DNA of 64,000 nucleotides from Streptomyces coacervatus (lineage in GTDB: Bacteria; Actinomycetota; Actinomycetes; Streptomycetales; Streptomycetaceae), in contig NZ_JARHTP010000002.1 in assembly GCF_029223485.1 (NCBI RefSeq), positions 186,001 through 250,000 of the forward strand, read 5' to 3'. The translations under genes and the position numbers were made by a program. Position 1 is the first letter of the stretch. Each line of letters starts with the position of its first letter. The notes under the pieces are model-generated. The model saw only the letters and a list, made by a program, of their open reading frames with translations, was not told the origin of the DNA and made no database searches. Shown piece by piece: positions 32,601 through 39,270 of the stretch.

Positions 32601-33978
32601 CATGGGGTGCCGCTTCGGGCAGGGCTATCTGTTCGCCAAGCCGATGACGGTGGAGCAGAGCGAGCGCGTGCTGCGGGAGAGCGAGGGACGCTGCTACGCA
32701 CCCGGCAACGGCACCGCCAAGGCGGTGGCCATACCGGCGGCGCGGCCCGCGTCCCGGGCGCGGCGGGCGGCGCTGTCGCCGGACCTCGAACACCTGCGGC
32801 GCACCAGCCCGATGAGCGACGCGGTGCTGGACGAGGTGCGCGGCCGGCACATCCGCAGCCGCGGCCACTGGCTGATCGACTTCGCGTCCTGCAACTACCT
32901 CGGCTTCGACTGGGACCCGGAGATCATCGAATCCGTGGAGCCCGTCCTGCGGCGCTGGGGGACACACCCCAGCTGGTCGCGGCTGCTGGGCAGCCCCCGC
33001 CTGTACCCGGAGATCGAGGCACGGCTGGCGGAGCTGCTGGGCGCGCCGGACACGCTGCTGCTGCCCACGCTGACCCTGATCCACGGCTCGGCGATCCCGG
33101 TGCTGGCCGAGGGGGGCCATGTGTTCGTGGAGGCGACGACGCACAAGACGGTGTACGACGGCTGTGTGGTGGCCCGCGGCCAGGGCGCCACCCTGCACCG
33201 CTTCCACGCCGGACGCCCCGACGAACTGGAGACCCTGCTGGCCTCGGTGCCCGCGGGCCTGCCACGGCTCGTGTGCCTGGACGGCGTCAACAGCATGAGC
33301 GGCAACGTCCCCGACCTGCCCGCACTGGCCTCGGTCTGCCGCGCCGCGGGCGCCACGCTCTACGTCGACGACGCGCACGGATTCGGGGTGATCGGACAGC
33401 GCGGACCCGAGGAGCTGTGTCCGTACGGCTCGCGCGGCAACGGCGTGGTGCGGCACACCGGCGAGTCGTACGACGGGATCGTGCTGGTCTCCGGGTTCTC
33501 GAAGGCGTACTCGTCGCTGCTCGCCTTCCTGGCCCTGCCCACCGAGCTGAAGAACCGGCTGAAGACGGCCGCGGGGCCCTACCTGTACTCGGGTCCCTCC
33601 CCGACGGCCTCCCTGGCCACGGCACTGACCGGGCTGGAGGTCAACGACCGCCGCGGCGACGCCCTGCGCGCTGACCTGTACCGCAGGACCGTCCGGGTGC
33701 TGGATCACCTCGACGGGCTGGACGTCACCACACTGAACACGGACCGGCTGCCGATCATCGAGATCCCGCTGGCGAACGCGGACGACCTCGACGCGGTCGG
33801 GGCGTTCCTGTGGGAGGAGGGCATCTATGTGACGCTGGCCGCCTATCCGCTGGTACCGCGGGACCGGGTGGGCTTCCGGATCCAGATCACGGCACTGAAC
33901 TCGGACGACGACATCGAGCGGCTGAACGGCACCTTGACGCGGCTGTCCGCGCGTTTCCCGCTGAGGGCGAAGGTCTGA
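29620..33978 (+). CDS. membrane PAS-GGDEF-EAL protein fused to a PLP-dependent alpha-oxoamine synthase domain
   Basis: A 1452-residue single reading frame. Residues about 20-345 form about ten hydrophobic membrane segments; about 350-465 is a GAF-like region; about 470-595 is PAS (AYFRTLVRNTSDVILIV); the GGDEF motif is at 674-678, with an RRTD inhibitory-site motif five residues before it; EAL is at 801-803 with DDFGTGFSSL, TLKIDKTFI and QVIAEGIEE intact. So both c-di-GMP synthesis and hydrolysis look possible. After a basic linker, residues about 1050-1450 are an alpha-oxoamine synthase (AONS/KBL/CqsA type): ASCNYLG, THKTVYDG, YVDDAHGFG (Asp1250/1251, His1253) and the PLP lysine in GFSKAYSS (Lys1295). 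GTG start uncertain; TTG 29656, after GGGGAGG, is an alternative. I know of no characterised protein with this architecture. Confidence 0.9.
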   Translation: MDGPVPSNGGRRLPLLSAKRLMAAHVALVAAATAVYLTVPAARAPVWAVIGLSGTAAVVIGSQVNRPAHRWPWWVLAAALLTFIAGDTYYNVVEEYFHASNPFPSPADASYLTTYPLFAIGLSGLVRYRWAGHDLPSLLDAMIITAGLALPVWVYLVQPLTKVQGLTWQQRAISIAYPLGDVLVLALLARLLAPNPVDGHNRSVQYLVVGTVTLLGFDIAYGILQLNETWQAGTALDAGWIVFYTAWGQAALHPDMVELTAAVPQQGSLLPPPRRLVLLAVATLIAPGILLYEGLTRSAHDAAVIAAFSGVLFLLVILRLSGMVVAHRKAVTRELALRRAAASLVSAVRQQEVARSCEGAVDRLLGTVVGHRTLLLPAERAPDLARYHAQIVHARDLGADNSAQLDDAATVLVCLMTPPDRPYGDVAGVLLVAGPAGPLTETRGSLEILASHAGLAMERIALRQEIIRRESEAYFRTLVRNTSDVILIVEDDNTIRYASPSAAAVFGTADVVGALLPDLVDPRDRRRAARELTAVRDTGPRATYDHWWVRHRAGRVEVEVRCSDFRDERTVAGLVVTLRDVTEQRRLAHELTQRAFHDSLTGLPNRTLLLERVERALLRGRRESSMTCLLFIDLDDFKLVNDTLGHSAGDHLLIAVGDRLSKTLRRTDTAARLGGDEFAVLMEDAREPLDAELLAAQVIQTLTRPFALAEESVTVSASVGVATARDSTDAEELLSHADLALYAAKSAGKRQWRRFQPLLHTRMVERHDLQSRLAEAVAGKEFALRYQPVVDIAAGEVVGFEALIRWPKAPHRPVTPEQFIALAEETGHIAVLGAWVLENAVSDIVGLQRLPGPVSPPYVSVNVSARQFRDVGFLDQVGQALRTPGLAPGSLQLELTETVLLRRDTQIQSVLRSLKELGVHIAVDDFGTGFSSLRYLRDFPIDTLKIDKTFIDDITRDAQQVALVEGIVRIADTLGLQVIAEGIEEVAQRDVLAGMGCRFGQGYLFAKPMTVEQSERVLRESEGRCYAPGNGTAKAVAIPAARPASRARRAALSPDLEHLRRTSPMSDAVLDEVRGRHIRSRGHWLIDFASCNYLGFDWDPEIIESVEPVLRRWGTHPSWSRLLGSPRLYPEIEARLAELLGAPDTLLLPTLTLIHGSAIPVLAEGGHVFVEATTHKTVYDGCVVARGQGATLHRFHAGRPDELETLLASVPAGLPRLVCLDGVNSMSGNVPDLPALASVCRAAGATLYVDDAHGFGVIGQRGPEELCPYGSRGNGVVRHTGESYDGIVLVSGFSKAYSSLLAFLALPTELKNRLKTAAGPYLYSGPSPTASLATALTGLEVNDRRGDALRADLYRRTVRVLDHLDGLDVTTLNTDRLPIIEIPLANADDLDAVGAFLWEEGIYVTLAAYPLVPRDRVGFRIQITALNSDDDIERLNGTLTRLSARFPLRAKV

Positions 33979-33985
33979 GACGGCC

Positions 33986-34714
33986 ATGACGAAGCACAAC
34001 GACGATGTCGACTGGGACAGTTGGCCGGTCGCGGACTACCTCGCGGAGAACTACCGCGACCTGCACCCGTCCGACGCCGCGGTCATCACCCACCACTCGG
34101 CGTTCTACCGGCGTCTCGCGCCCGACTCTGTCGGCCGCTCGGTGGAGTTCGGGGCCGGACCCAACCTGTATCCCCTGATCCTCGCGGCCGCCGCAAGCCG
34201 CCGGATCGAGGCCGTCGAGGCGGGTACGGGCAACGTCGCCTACCTGGAGCGCCAGCTCCTGTGCGGCCCGGACGCCAGCTGGCTGCCGTTCCACGCGCTG
34301 TCCCGACGCCTGAACCCGGACCTGCCGGCCACGCTGGCCGGGGCGCTGGCCCACGTCAGTGTCGTCCAGGCCGACGTCAGGGAACTGGAGCCCGCCGGGT
34401 ACGAGTTGGCGTCCATGCACTTCGTCGCCGAGGGCGCCACCGAGGACTACGCGGAGTTCACCGACTTCTGCCGGGCCTTCGTCCGCTGTGTGGTCCCCGG
34501 CGGGCATCTGGTGGCCGCCTTCATGGAGAACATGCCCACGTACCGCATCGGGCCGGTGTCCCGCTGGCCGGGCTGCCCGGTGGACCCGGAGATCGTCACC
34601 AGGGTGTTCGCCCCCATGACCCGCGATCTGTCCGTCAGCCACATCGACAGCGACCCGACCCTGCCGGACTACGGGGACACGGGGATGGTGCTGCTCACGG
34701 CGGTGGCCCGTTAG
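33986..34714 (+). CDS. SAM-dependent methyltransferase (NNMT/PNMT/TEMT-like, SCO2525 type)
   Basis: A 242-residue class I methyltransferase. Motif I is SVEFGAGPNLYPLI, the acidic end of strand 2 is IEAVEAGTGNVAYLERQL, and a central VQADVRELEP and late VRCVVPGGHLVAAFMENM give motifs II-III. The N-terminus (VDWDSWPVADYLAENYRDLHP) and layout recall the NNMT/PNMT/TEMT group called SCO2525-like in actinobacteria. It begins seven bases after the stop of the GGDEF-EAL-oxoamine-synthase gene and is almost certainly co-transcribed, so a methylated amino-ketone product is an attractive idea. Its stop overlaps the convergent GNAT stop by four bases. Confidence 0.8.
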   Translation: MTKHNDDVDWDSWPVADYLAENYRDLHPSDAAVITHHSAFYRRLAPDSVGRSVEFGAGPNLYPLILAAAASRRIEAVEAGTGNVAYLERQLLCGPDASWLPFHALSRRLNPDLPATLAGALAHVSVVQADVRELEPAGYELASMHFVAEGATEDYAEFTDFCRAFVRCVVPGGHLVAAFMENMPTYRIGPVSRWPGCPVDPEIVTRVFAPMTRDLSVSHIDSDPTLPDYGDTGMVLLTAVAR

Positions 34715-35565
34715 CCGAGTTCCAACGTCGTGACGCCGAAGACGCGGTCCTGCGCATAGCGGCGTACGGGCCCCGTGTACATGCGTGCCGTCTCGAAGGA
34801 GGGGGTGAAACCGGCCCGTTCGGCCAGGGCGATGCCCGGCGCGTTCGTCTCGGGCACGTCCACGGCGACCTCGCTGCCGGCCGCCTCGGCGGTCAGGGCG
34901 GTGAACAGGGCCTGCGCGTCCTCGGGGGTGTCGGCGAAGAGCGGGCCGATGCGCAGTGAGTCGTGGCCGGGGCGGATCACCCCGTAGCCGGTGACGCGGT
35001 CACCGGTGCGGCGGACGAGAGCGCGGTGTCCGGTGCCGGTGAGCCAGTGGGCCAGGAAGCGGGGGCGGTCGGCCGGCCAGCAGGCGCTGTCGTACGCGGT
35101 GAGCTCCGCGAGGTCGGCCTCCTGCACGGCGTGCACGTCGGCCGGGGCCTCGGCCGCGAGTGCGGTTCCGGTGAACCGGACGGTGCGGTGGGCGAGTTCG
35201 AAGCCGGAGCGGCGGTAGTTGTCCTGCTGGGCCACCACTCCGTCGAGGCCGATGGTGCGGCTGCCCGCGTGGGCCAGGGCGGTCTTCCAGGTGGTGAGGC
35301 CGTGGCCGCGGCCGCGCAGGTCGGGCCGGACGAGGTAGCAGCCCAGGAAGGCGTAGTCGGGACCGTAGTTGACGAGGGAGATCGCCGACACCGGTTCGCC
35401 GTCGATCCGGCCGAGGAAGAAGCCGTCGGGGTCCTGCGCGAAGAAGGCTGCTTCGTCGGCCGCCCCCGGGTTCCAACCCTCGTCCGCGGCCCATCCGCTG
35501 ATCACCGGCCAGTCCTCGGGTCCGGCCTGGGTGACGACAAGGTCTTCGAGGGCCGCGGAGGTCAT
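34711..35565 (-). CDS. GNAT N-acetyltransferase with second acetyltransferase-like domain
   Basis: A 284-residue protein with two GNAT-like halves. The N-terminal half has the clear core: ISLVNYGPDYAFLGCYLVRPDLRGRGHGLTTWKTAL with acetyl-CoA loop RGRGHG, then GFELAHRTVRF. The C-terminal half (TAYDSACWPADRPRFLAHWL, GYGVIRPGHDSLRIGPLFAD, MYTGPV) matches the GNAT_acetyltr_2/18-type domain. The start is ATG 35565. It is convergent with the methyltransferase gene. The substrate is unknown. Confidence 0.87.
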   Translation of the reverse strand: MTSAALEDLVVTQAGPEDWPVISGWAADEGWNPGAADEAAFFAQDPDGFFLGRIDGEPVSAISLVNYGPDYAFLGCYLVRPDLRGRGHGLTTWKTALAHAGSRTIGLDGVVAQQDNYRRSGFELAHRTVRFTGTALAAEAPADVHAVQEADLAELTAYDSACWPADRPRFLAHWLTGTGHRALVRRTGDRVTGYGVIRPGHDSLRIGPLFADTPEDAQALFTALTAEAAGSEVAVDVPETNAPGIALAERAGFTPSFETARMYTGPVRRYAQDRVFGVTTLELG

Positions 35566-35616
35566 GCGTGCGCTCCATTCCGTGCTGGTACGTCGGTCAG
35601 GGGCGCGATGATCGAC

Positions 35617-35654
35617 CGCGCCCCGCAGCATCCTTGCGGATCTTGCGGGGCGCG
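35617..35654. terminator. terminator of the chaplin gene
   Basis: Perfect 11-base inverted repeat CGCGCCCCGCA / TGCGGGGCGCG with a 16-base loop, 33 bases past the chaplin stop on the minus strand. Confidence 0.82.
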
Positions 35655-35687
35655 TCACGGTGGGATTGAGCCGTTGCCCGGGCGGGG

Positions 35688-36338
35688 TCAGCGCATCGGC
35701 CGTGGACGGAAGCGCCGGTGGACGGCGGCTCCGCCCAGCACCAGCGCGGCGCTCGCCAGGGCGGCGGGCAGCGTCTGATCGGTACCGGTGTGGGCGAGGG
35801 AGGCCGCGGCCTGCCGTGGAGCGGCGTACTGGGCGGCCGCAGGCTGCGGATGCGCCCTGGCGGGGGCGGACGGCTTCGGCGCCGGCTTGCCGCAGTGGCG
35901 GGCGTGGCCGCCCGAGTGGTTCGTGGACTCGTTGCCGACGGCCGCGTTGCCGGCACCGATCACGTTCGCCGTGTTCCCGCTGACGTTCACCGGGGCGTGG
36001 ACCGGAAGCTGGACGGTGTTGCCGGAGATCACACCCGGTGAATCCTTTCCGCTGCCGTGGGCCGCGCTGCCGCCGCCCGCCGTATGCCCGCCGCCCGCGC
36101 TCTTGTTGCTGCAGCTGTTGCCCACGGCCGGGTTGAGGAGCCCCACCACGTTCACGGTGTTCCCGCACACGTTCACCGGGACGTGGACCGGGAGCTGGAC
36201 GGTGTTGCCGGAGAGCACGCCGGGCGAGTCGGCGCCGGCCCCCTGCGCGGCGGCTGCGGCGTACGCCGGAACCGTCAAGGCCATCGCTCCCGAGGCAGCG
36301 GCGACGGCGATCACACCATTTCGGGTAACCCTTCTCAT
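35688..36338 (-). CDS. long chaplin, cell-wall-anchored, with two chaplin domains
   Basis: A surface-active amyloid-forming protein of aerial hyphae and spores. It has 216 residues from the ATG at 36338: a signal peptide (NGVIAVAAASGAMALTVPAYAA) to about 28, chaplin domain 1 at about 35-75 (DSPGVLSGNTVQLPVHVPVN, then CGNTVNVVGLLNPAVGNSC), domain 2 at about 97-137 (DSPGVISGNTVQLPVHAPVN), a Pro/Ala-rich wall spacer, LAHTG (sortase class E), a hydrophobic helix and a basic tail. Domain 1 keeps the two Cys that form a disulfide; domain 2 has Ser and Glu in their place. It is divergent from a hydrolase gene. Developmental control through bld genes is expected. Confidence 0.95.
   Translation of the reverse strand: MRRVTRNGVIAVAAASGAMALTVPAYAAAAAQGAGADSPGVLSGNTVQLPVHVPVNVCGNTVNVVGLLNPAVGNSCSNKSAGGGHTAGGGSAAHGSGKDSPGVISGNTVQLPVHAPVNVSGNTANVIGAGNAAVGNESTNHSGGHARHCGKPAPKPSAPARAHPQPAAAQYAAPRQAAASLAHTGTDQTLPAALASAALVLGGAAVHRRFRPRPMR
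36000..36215 (-). repeat. intragenic duplication encoding the two chaplin domains
   Basis: The stretches near 35990-36045 and 36170-36225 are nearly identical at DNA level (the GTGGACCGG.AGCTGGACGGTGTTGCCGGAGA core) and correspond to the two chaplin domains, with sequence conservation beyond what the protein demands, as expected from a recent duplication or gene conversion. Confidence 0.7.
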
Positions 36339-36635
36339 AGGTTCCCTGCCTTCCAGACATGGTCGCGGGCACATTCCCGCGCCGGAGAAGCGGGCACTGG
36401 CCCGCATCGGATAAAACGCGGAGGAACCATCCGAGTTATGGCTTATCGGCCTTTCACTCCATCGAGCGGCACGGTTGTCGAACGGCCGGCAAAGCCGCCG
36501 TGTCCGCCCGGAGGGCGCGCAGGCTAGGGCACTCCGCGCGGTCCCGCTCGCCCGGAGGCGGGCCCTGTGGCATCCGCTTATCGTGATCGAGGGCGCCGTT
36601 CTCCCGGTCCCCGGCGGGCGCCCTGGGAGGCATTG

Positions 36636-38222
36636 ATGCTGCTCAAGCTGTCAACGCGGCCCACCATACGACGCTGCGCCACCACCGGAGCGGCAGGTCT
36701 GGCCCTGCTGGCCGCAGGGCTGCCCTCGGTGGCCTCGAACGGCACCGGGCCCGACCTGTCACGGTTCTACCGGCAGAAGATCACCTGGTCCGGATGCAAG
36801 GGCGACGACATGCCCAAGGACCTTCAGTGCGCAAAGGTCACCGTCCCCCTCGACTACGCCAGACCCAAGGGCGGCACACTCGATCTGGCGCTCGCCCGCT
36901 ACCGGGCGACGGGCAAGAAGCGCGGCTCGGTGCTGCTGAACTTCGGCGGCCCCGGCGCCGGGGGCATCAGTGAACTCGCCTCCGGCGGCAACGACTTCAT
37001 GGGTCTCACGAACGGCTACGACGTGGTGACCTTCGACCCGCGCGGTGTCGGCAGATCCTCACCCGTCAGCTGCGGAGACGGCTCCGACGAGGCCTCGGCG
37101 GCGGCCGACGAGATCACGGACACGAACGATCCGCGCGCCGTGCTGCGGCAGTTGACGAAGGCGGCCGCCCAGTGCGCGAAGCACTCGGGCCCGGTGCTCC
37201 CCCACATCGGCACGGTGAACGCCTCGCGCGACCTGGACGTGATGCGTCAGGCGCTCGGCGACAAGAAGCTCAACTACCTCGGCTTCTCCTACGGAACCCG
37301 GCTCGGCGCCGTGTACGCGGCCCAATTCCCCAAGAAGGTCGGCCGGTTGGTCCTCGACGGAGTGGACACGCTGACCGAGCCCATGTCCGAGCAGGGAGTG
37401 GCGGGCGCCGAGGGACAGCAGACTGCACTGGACGACTTCATCACCTGGTGCACCAAGGACATCGCCTGCCCGTTCGGACAGGATCCGCGTGATGCCCGGC
37501 AGCAGGTCGTCCAGCTCGTCGGCTCCCTCGACAAGGACCCGTTGCCGACGGACTTCGGCCGGCAGTTCTCGGGCCAGGATCTCGTGGGCGCGATCGGCCA
37601 GGCCCTCTACAGCCGGCAGTTGTGGCCGTCGCTGGAGCGCGCGATCACCGAACTGGTCCAGGACGGCGACGCACGCGGAGTGATGGGCTTCGCCTCCGGC
37701 GGGGCCGCACTTCCCTTCGGGCAGCGCGCCGGCGGCGGTCTGGTCGACGAGAACGACGTCCCGCTCGACAATCTTCCGGCGGCGCTGATGGCGATCAACT
37801 GCGCGGACGATCCCGATCGCCCCGGCGCCGACCGGATCATCAAGGACCTGGGCCGGCTGCGCGCCGAGTACGAGCAGGCCTCCCCGGTCTTCGGCCGCTA
37901 CCGCCTCACCGAGCTGCTGATGTGCTACGGCCGCCCCAAGGGCACCGACTTCATCCGCGACCAGGTGCGCGACGTCCACACCCCGAAGATGCTCCTCGTG
38001 GGCACCCGCGGCGACCCGGCGACGCCGTACCGCTGGACCGTGGAGACGGCGAAACGGCTGGGCTCCTCGGCCGTGGTGCTCGACAACAAGGGCGAGGGCC
38101 ACACCGGTTACGCATCCTCCAAGTGCGTCCACGGCAAGGTCGACGACTTCCTGCTGTACGGCAGCCTGCCGCCGACCGGCAGCTCGTGCGGGCCGGAGGA
38201 GGACGACGCCCAGGCGCCCTGA
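36636..38222 (+). CDS. exported alpha/beta hydrolase, tripeptidyl-aminopeptidase (SlpD/E, Tap) type
   Basis: A 528-residue secreted serine hydrolase. A signal peptide (TTGAAGLALLAAGLPSVAS) leads. The alpha/beta fold has SVLLNFGGPGAGG (oxyanion HGGPG-type), DVVTFDPRGVGRSSPVSC, the nucleophile Ser218 in YLGFSYGTRLG, Asp in LLVGTRGDPATPYRW and His in NKGEGHTGYASSKC, with a cap domain between. Paired cysteines (NCADDP, CYGRPKG) are typical of Streptomyces tripeptidyl aminopeptidases. The ATG at 36636 has GGGAGG five bases upstream. It is divergent from the chaplin gene. It probably removes N-terminal peptides or scavenges peptides outside the cell. Confidence 0.88.
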   Translation: MLLKLSTRPTIRRCATTGAAGLALLAAGLPSVASNGTGPDLSRFYRQKITWSGCKGDDMPKDLQCAKVTVPLDYARPKGGTLDLALARYRATGKKRGSVLLNFGGPGAGGISELASGGNDFMGLTNGYDVVTFDPRGVGRSSPVSCGDGSDEASAAADEITDTNDPRAVLRQLTKAAAQCAKHSGPVLPHIGTVNASRDLDVMRQALGDKKLNYLGFSYGTRLGAVYAAQFPKKVGRLVLDGVDTLTEPMSEQGVAGAEGQQTALDDFITWCTKDIACPFGQDPRDARQQVVQLVGSLDKDPLPTDFGRQFSGQDLVGAIGQALYSRQLWPSLERAITELVQDGDARGVMGFASGGAALPFGQRAGGGLVDENDVPLDNLPAALMAINCADDPDRPGADRIIKDLGRLRAEYEQASPVFGRYRLTELLMCYGRPKGTDFIRDQVRDVHTPKMLLVGTRGDPATPYRWTVETAKRLGSSAVVLDNKGEGHTGYASSKCVHGKVDDFLLYGSLPPTGSSCGPEEDDAQAP

Positions 38223-38226
38223 CGTG

Positions 38227-38652
38227 TCAGGTCTCCCAGTGGGCAAGCCGGTGCAGGGCCCCCGCCGTCCGTACGAACCCGTCGTCCCCGAGCAGCGTCC
38301 GCAGTTCCGCGTTGAGGCGGTCGATCTCCGGCTGTCCGGCACGCAGGGCGGCGGCCCCGTCCTCGGTCAACTCCAGCACCACGGCCCGGTGTTCACGGGG
38401 GTGCGCCTGCTTCAGCAGGAGGCCCGCCGCGGTGAGGCGCCCGACGAGTGCGGTGACGGCGGATTCCCGCAGGCCGAGGATGCGGGCCAGCTCCTGCTGG
38501 GTGAGCCCGGGCTGGTCCTGTACAGCGAACAACGCGCCGAGCTGGGCGGTGGTGACGCCGGCAACAGCCAGGCAGCGGCGGTCGACCGTGGTGCGCAGCT
38601 GGTGCGCCGCCCGCTGCAGCAGGAAGTAAAGACGCTGATCGGGCTCGGCCAT
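38227..38652 (-). CDS. MarR-family transcriptional regulator
   Basis: A 141-residue winged-helix regulator: RLYFLLQRAAHQLRTTVDRR is the dimer helix, LTQQELARILGLRESAVTALVGRL the helix-turn-helix, and AHPREHRAVVLELTEDGAAAL the wing. The start is ATG 38652. It is divergent from a PaaI-type thioesterase gene; the 67-base interval holds a perfect palindrome that fits autoregulation and control of the thioesterase. It converges on the hydrolase gene. The ligand is probably an aromatic or acyl compound, by family inference. Confidence 0.9.
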   Translation of the reverse strand: MAEPDQRLYFLLQRAAHQLRTTVDRRCLAVAGVTTAQLGALFAVQDQPGLTQQELARILGLRESAVTALVGRLTAAGLLLKQAHPREHRAVVLELTEDGAAALRAGQPEIDRLNAELRTLLGDDGFVRTAGALHRLAHWET

Positions 38653-38690
38653 GGGCCGATCTTGACAGACGGCACCGGTGCGCGCCACCC

Positions 38691-38710
38691 TCACTTCACC
38701 AGTGAAGTGA
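38691..38710. promoter_or_regulatory. palindromic MarR operator
   Basis: TCACTTCAC-CA-GTGAAGTGA, 9-base perfect arms with a 2-base centre, in the divergent interval between marR and the thioesterase gene. A TTGACA at 38672-38677 lies upstream, so the palindrome would cover the -10 region of the plus-strand promoter. Confidence 0.72.
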
Positions 38711-38731
38711 CCTGAAGAGGTGAGCGGCACG

Positions 38732-39154
38732 ATGGATCTGGACCTGGCCCGTAAGGTCCTCGCGGAGCAGCCCTTCAGCAGGCTGCTGGGCGCCCGGATA
38801 ACGGCGTTCGGGCACGGCGAGGCCACCCTTGAGCTGGACATCCGCGAGGACCTGCTCCAGCAGTACGGCTTCGTGCACGGCGGGGTGCTCTCCTACGCGG
38901 CCGACAACACGCTGACGCTCGCCGCGGGGACCGTCGTCGGGGCGGGGCTGATCACGTCCGGGTTCACCATCGACTACCTGCGCCCGGCCACGGGTGAGAT
39001 CCTGCGCGCGCACGCCCAGGTGGTACGGGCCGGCCGCACCCGGGTCGTCACCCGCTGCGACCTGATCACGATCGACGCGGCCGGGGTGCAGACGCTGTGC
39101 GCCGTGGCGCAGGGCAACATCGCGGTGATCGAGCCGAACGGCGAACAGCGTTAG
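38732..39154 (+). CDS. PaaI-family hotdog-fold thioesterase
   Basis: A 140-residue hotdog thioesterase expected to hydrolyse acyl- or aryl-CoA. Landmarks: MDLDLARKVLAEQPFSRLLGARI, then YGFVHGGVLSYAADNTLTLAAG (the central helix with the HGG motif and catalytic Asp), and ITSGFTIDYLRPATGEILRAHA. I start it at ATG 38732; a GTG four codons earlier (38720) overlaps the GAAGAGG ribosome site. It is divergent from the MarR gene and probably its target. A detoxifying or CoA-recycling role is likely. Confidence 0.87.
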   Translation: MDLDLARKVLAEQPFSRLLGARITAFGHGEATLELDIREDLLQQYGFVHGGVLSYAADNTLTLAAGTVVGAGLITSGFTIDYLRPATGEILRAHAQVVRAGRTRVVTRCDLITIDAAGVQTLCAVAQGNIAVIEPNGEQR

Positions 39155-39270
39155 GTCGGCGGCGGCCACAGTTGACGGCGGCCACAGCAGGGCCGGCATC
39201 GAATTGCCCGGATTGCCCGGACCGGCTGCCCCTAATGCCCTCTCGGCGAAACGGCCCTATCGTGCTTGTT

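Noticed and set aside
29587..33999. 1470-codon open frame antisense to the GGDEF-EAL-oxoamine-synthase gene
   Set aside because: Its product is rich in Gln, Arg, Asp and His with no recognisable domain; it is the expected by-product of strong third-position GC in the real gene, which has clear domains throughout.
36240..36420. possible small gene between the chaplin and hydrolase starts
   Set aside because: The ORFs are out of phase with the GC3 pattern, overlap the chaplin start, and have no initiation signals; this is best read as divergent promoter DNA.
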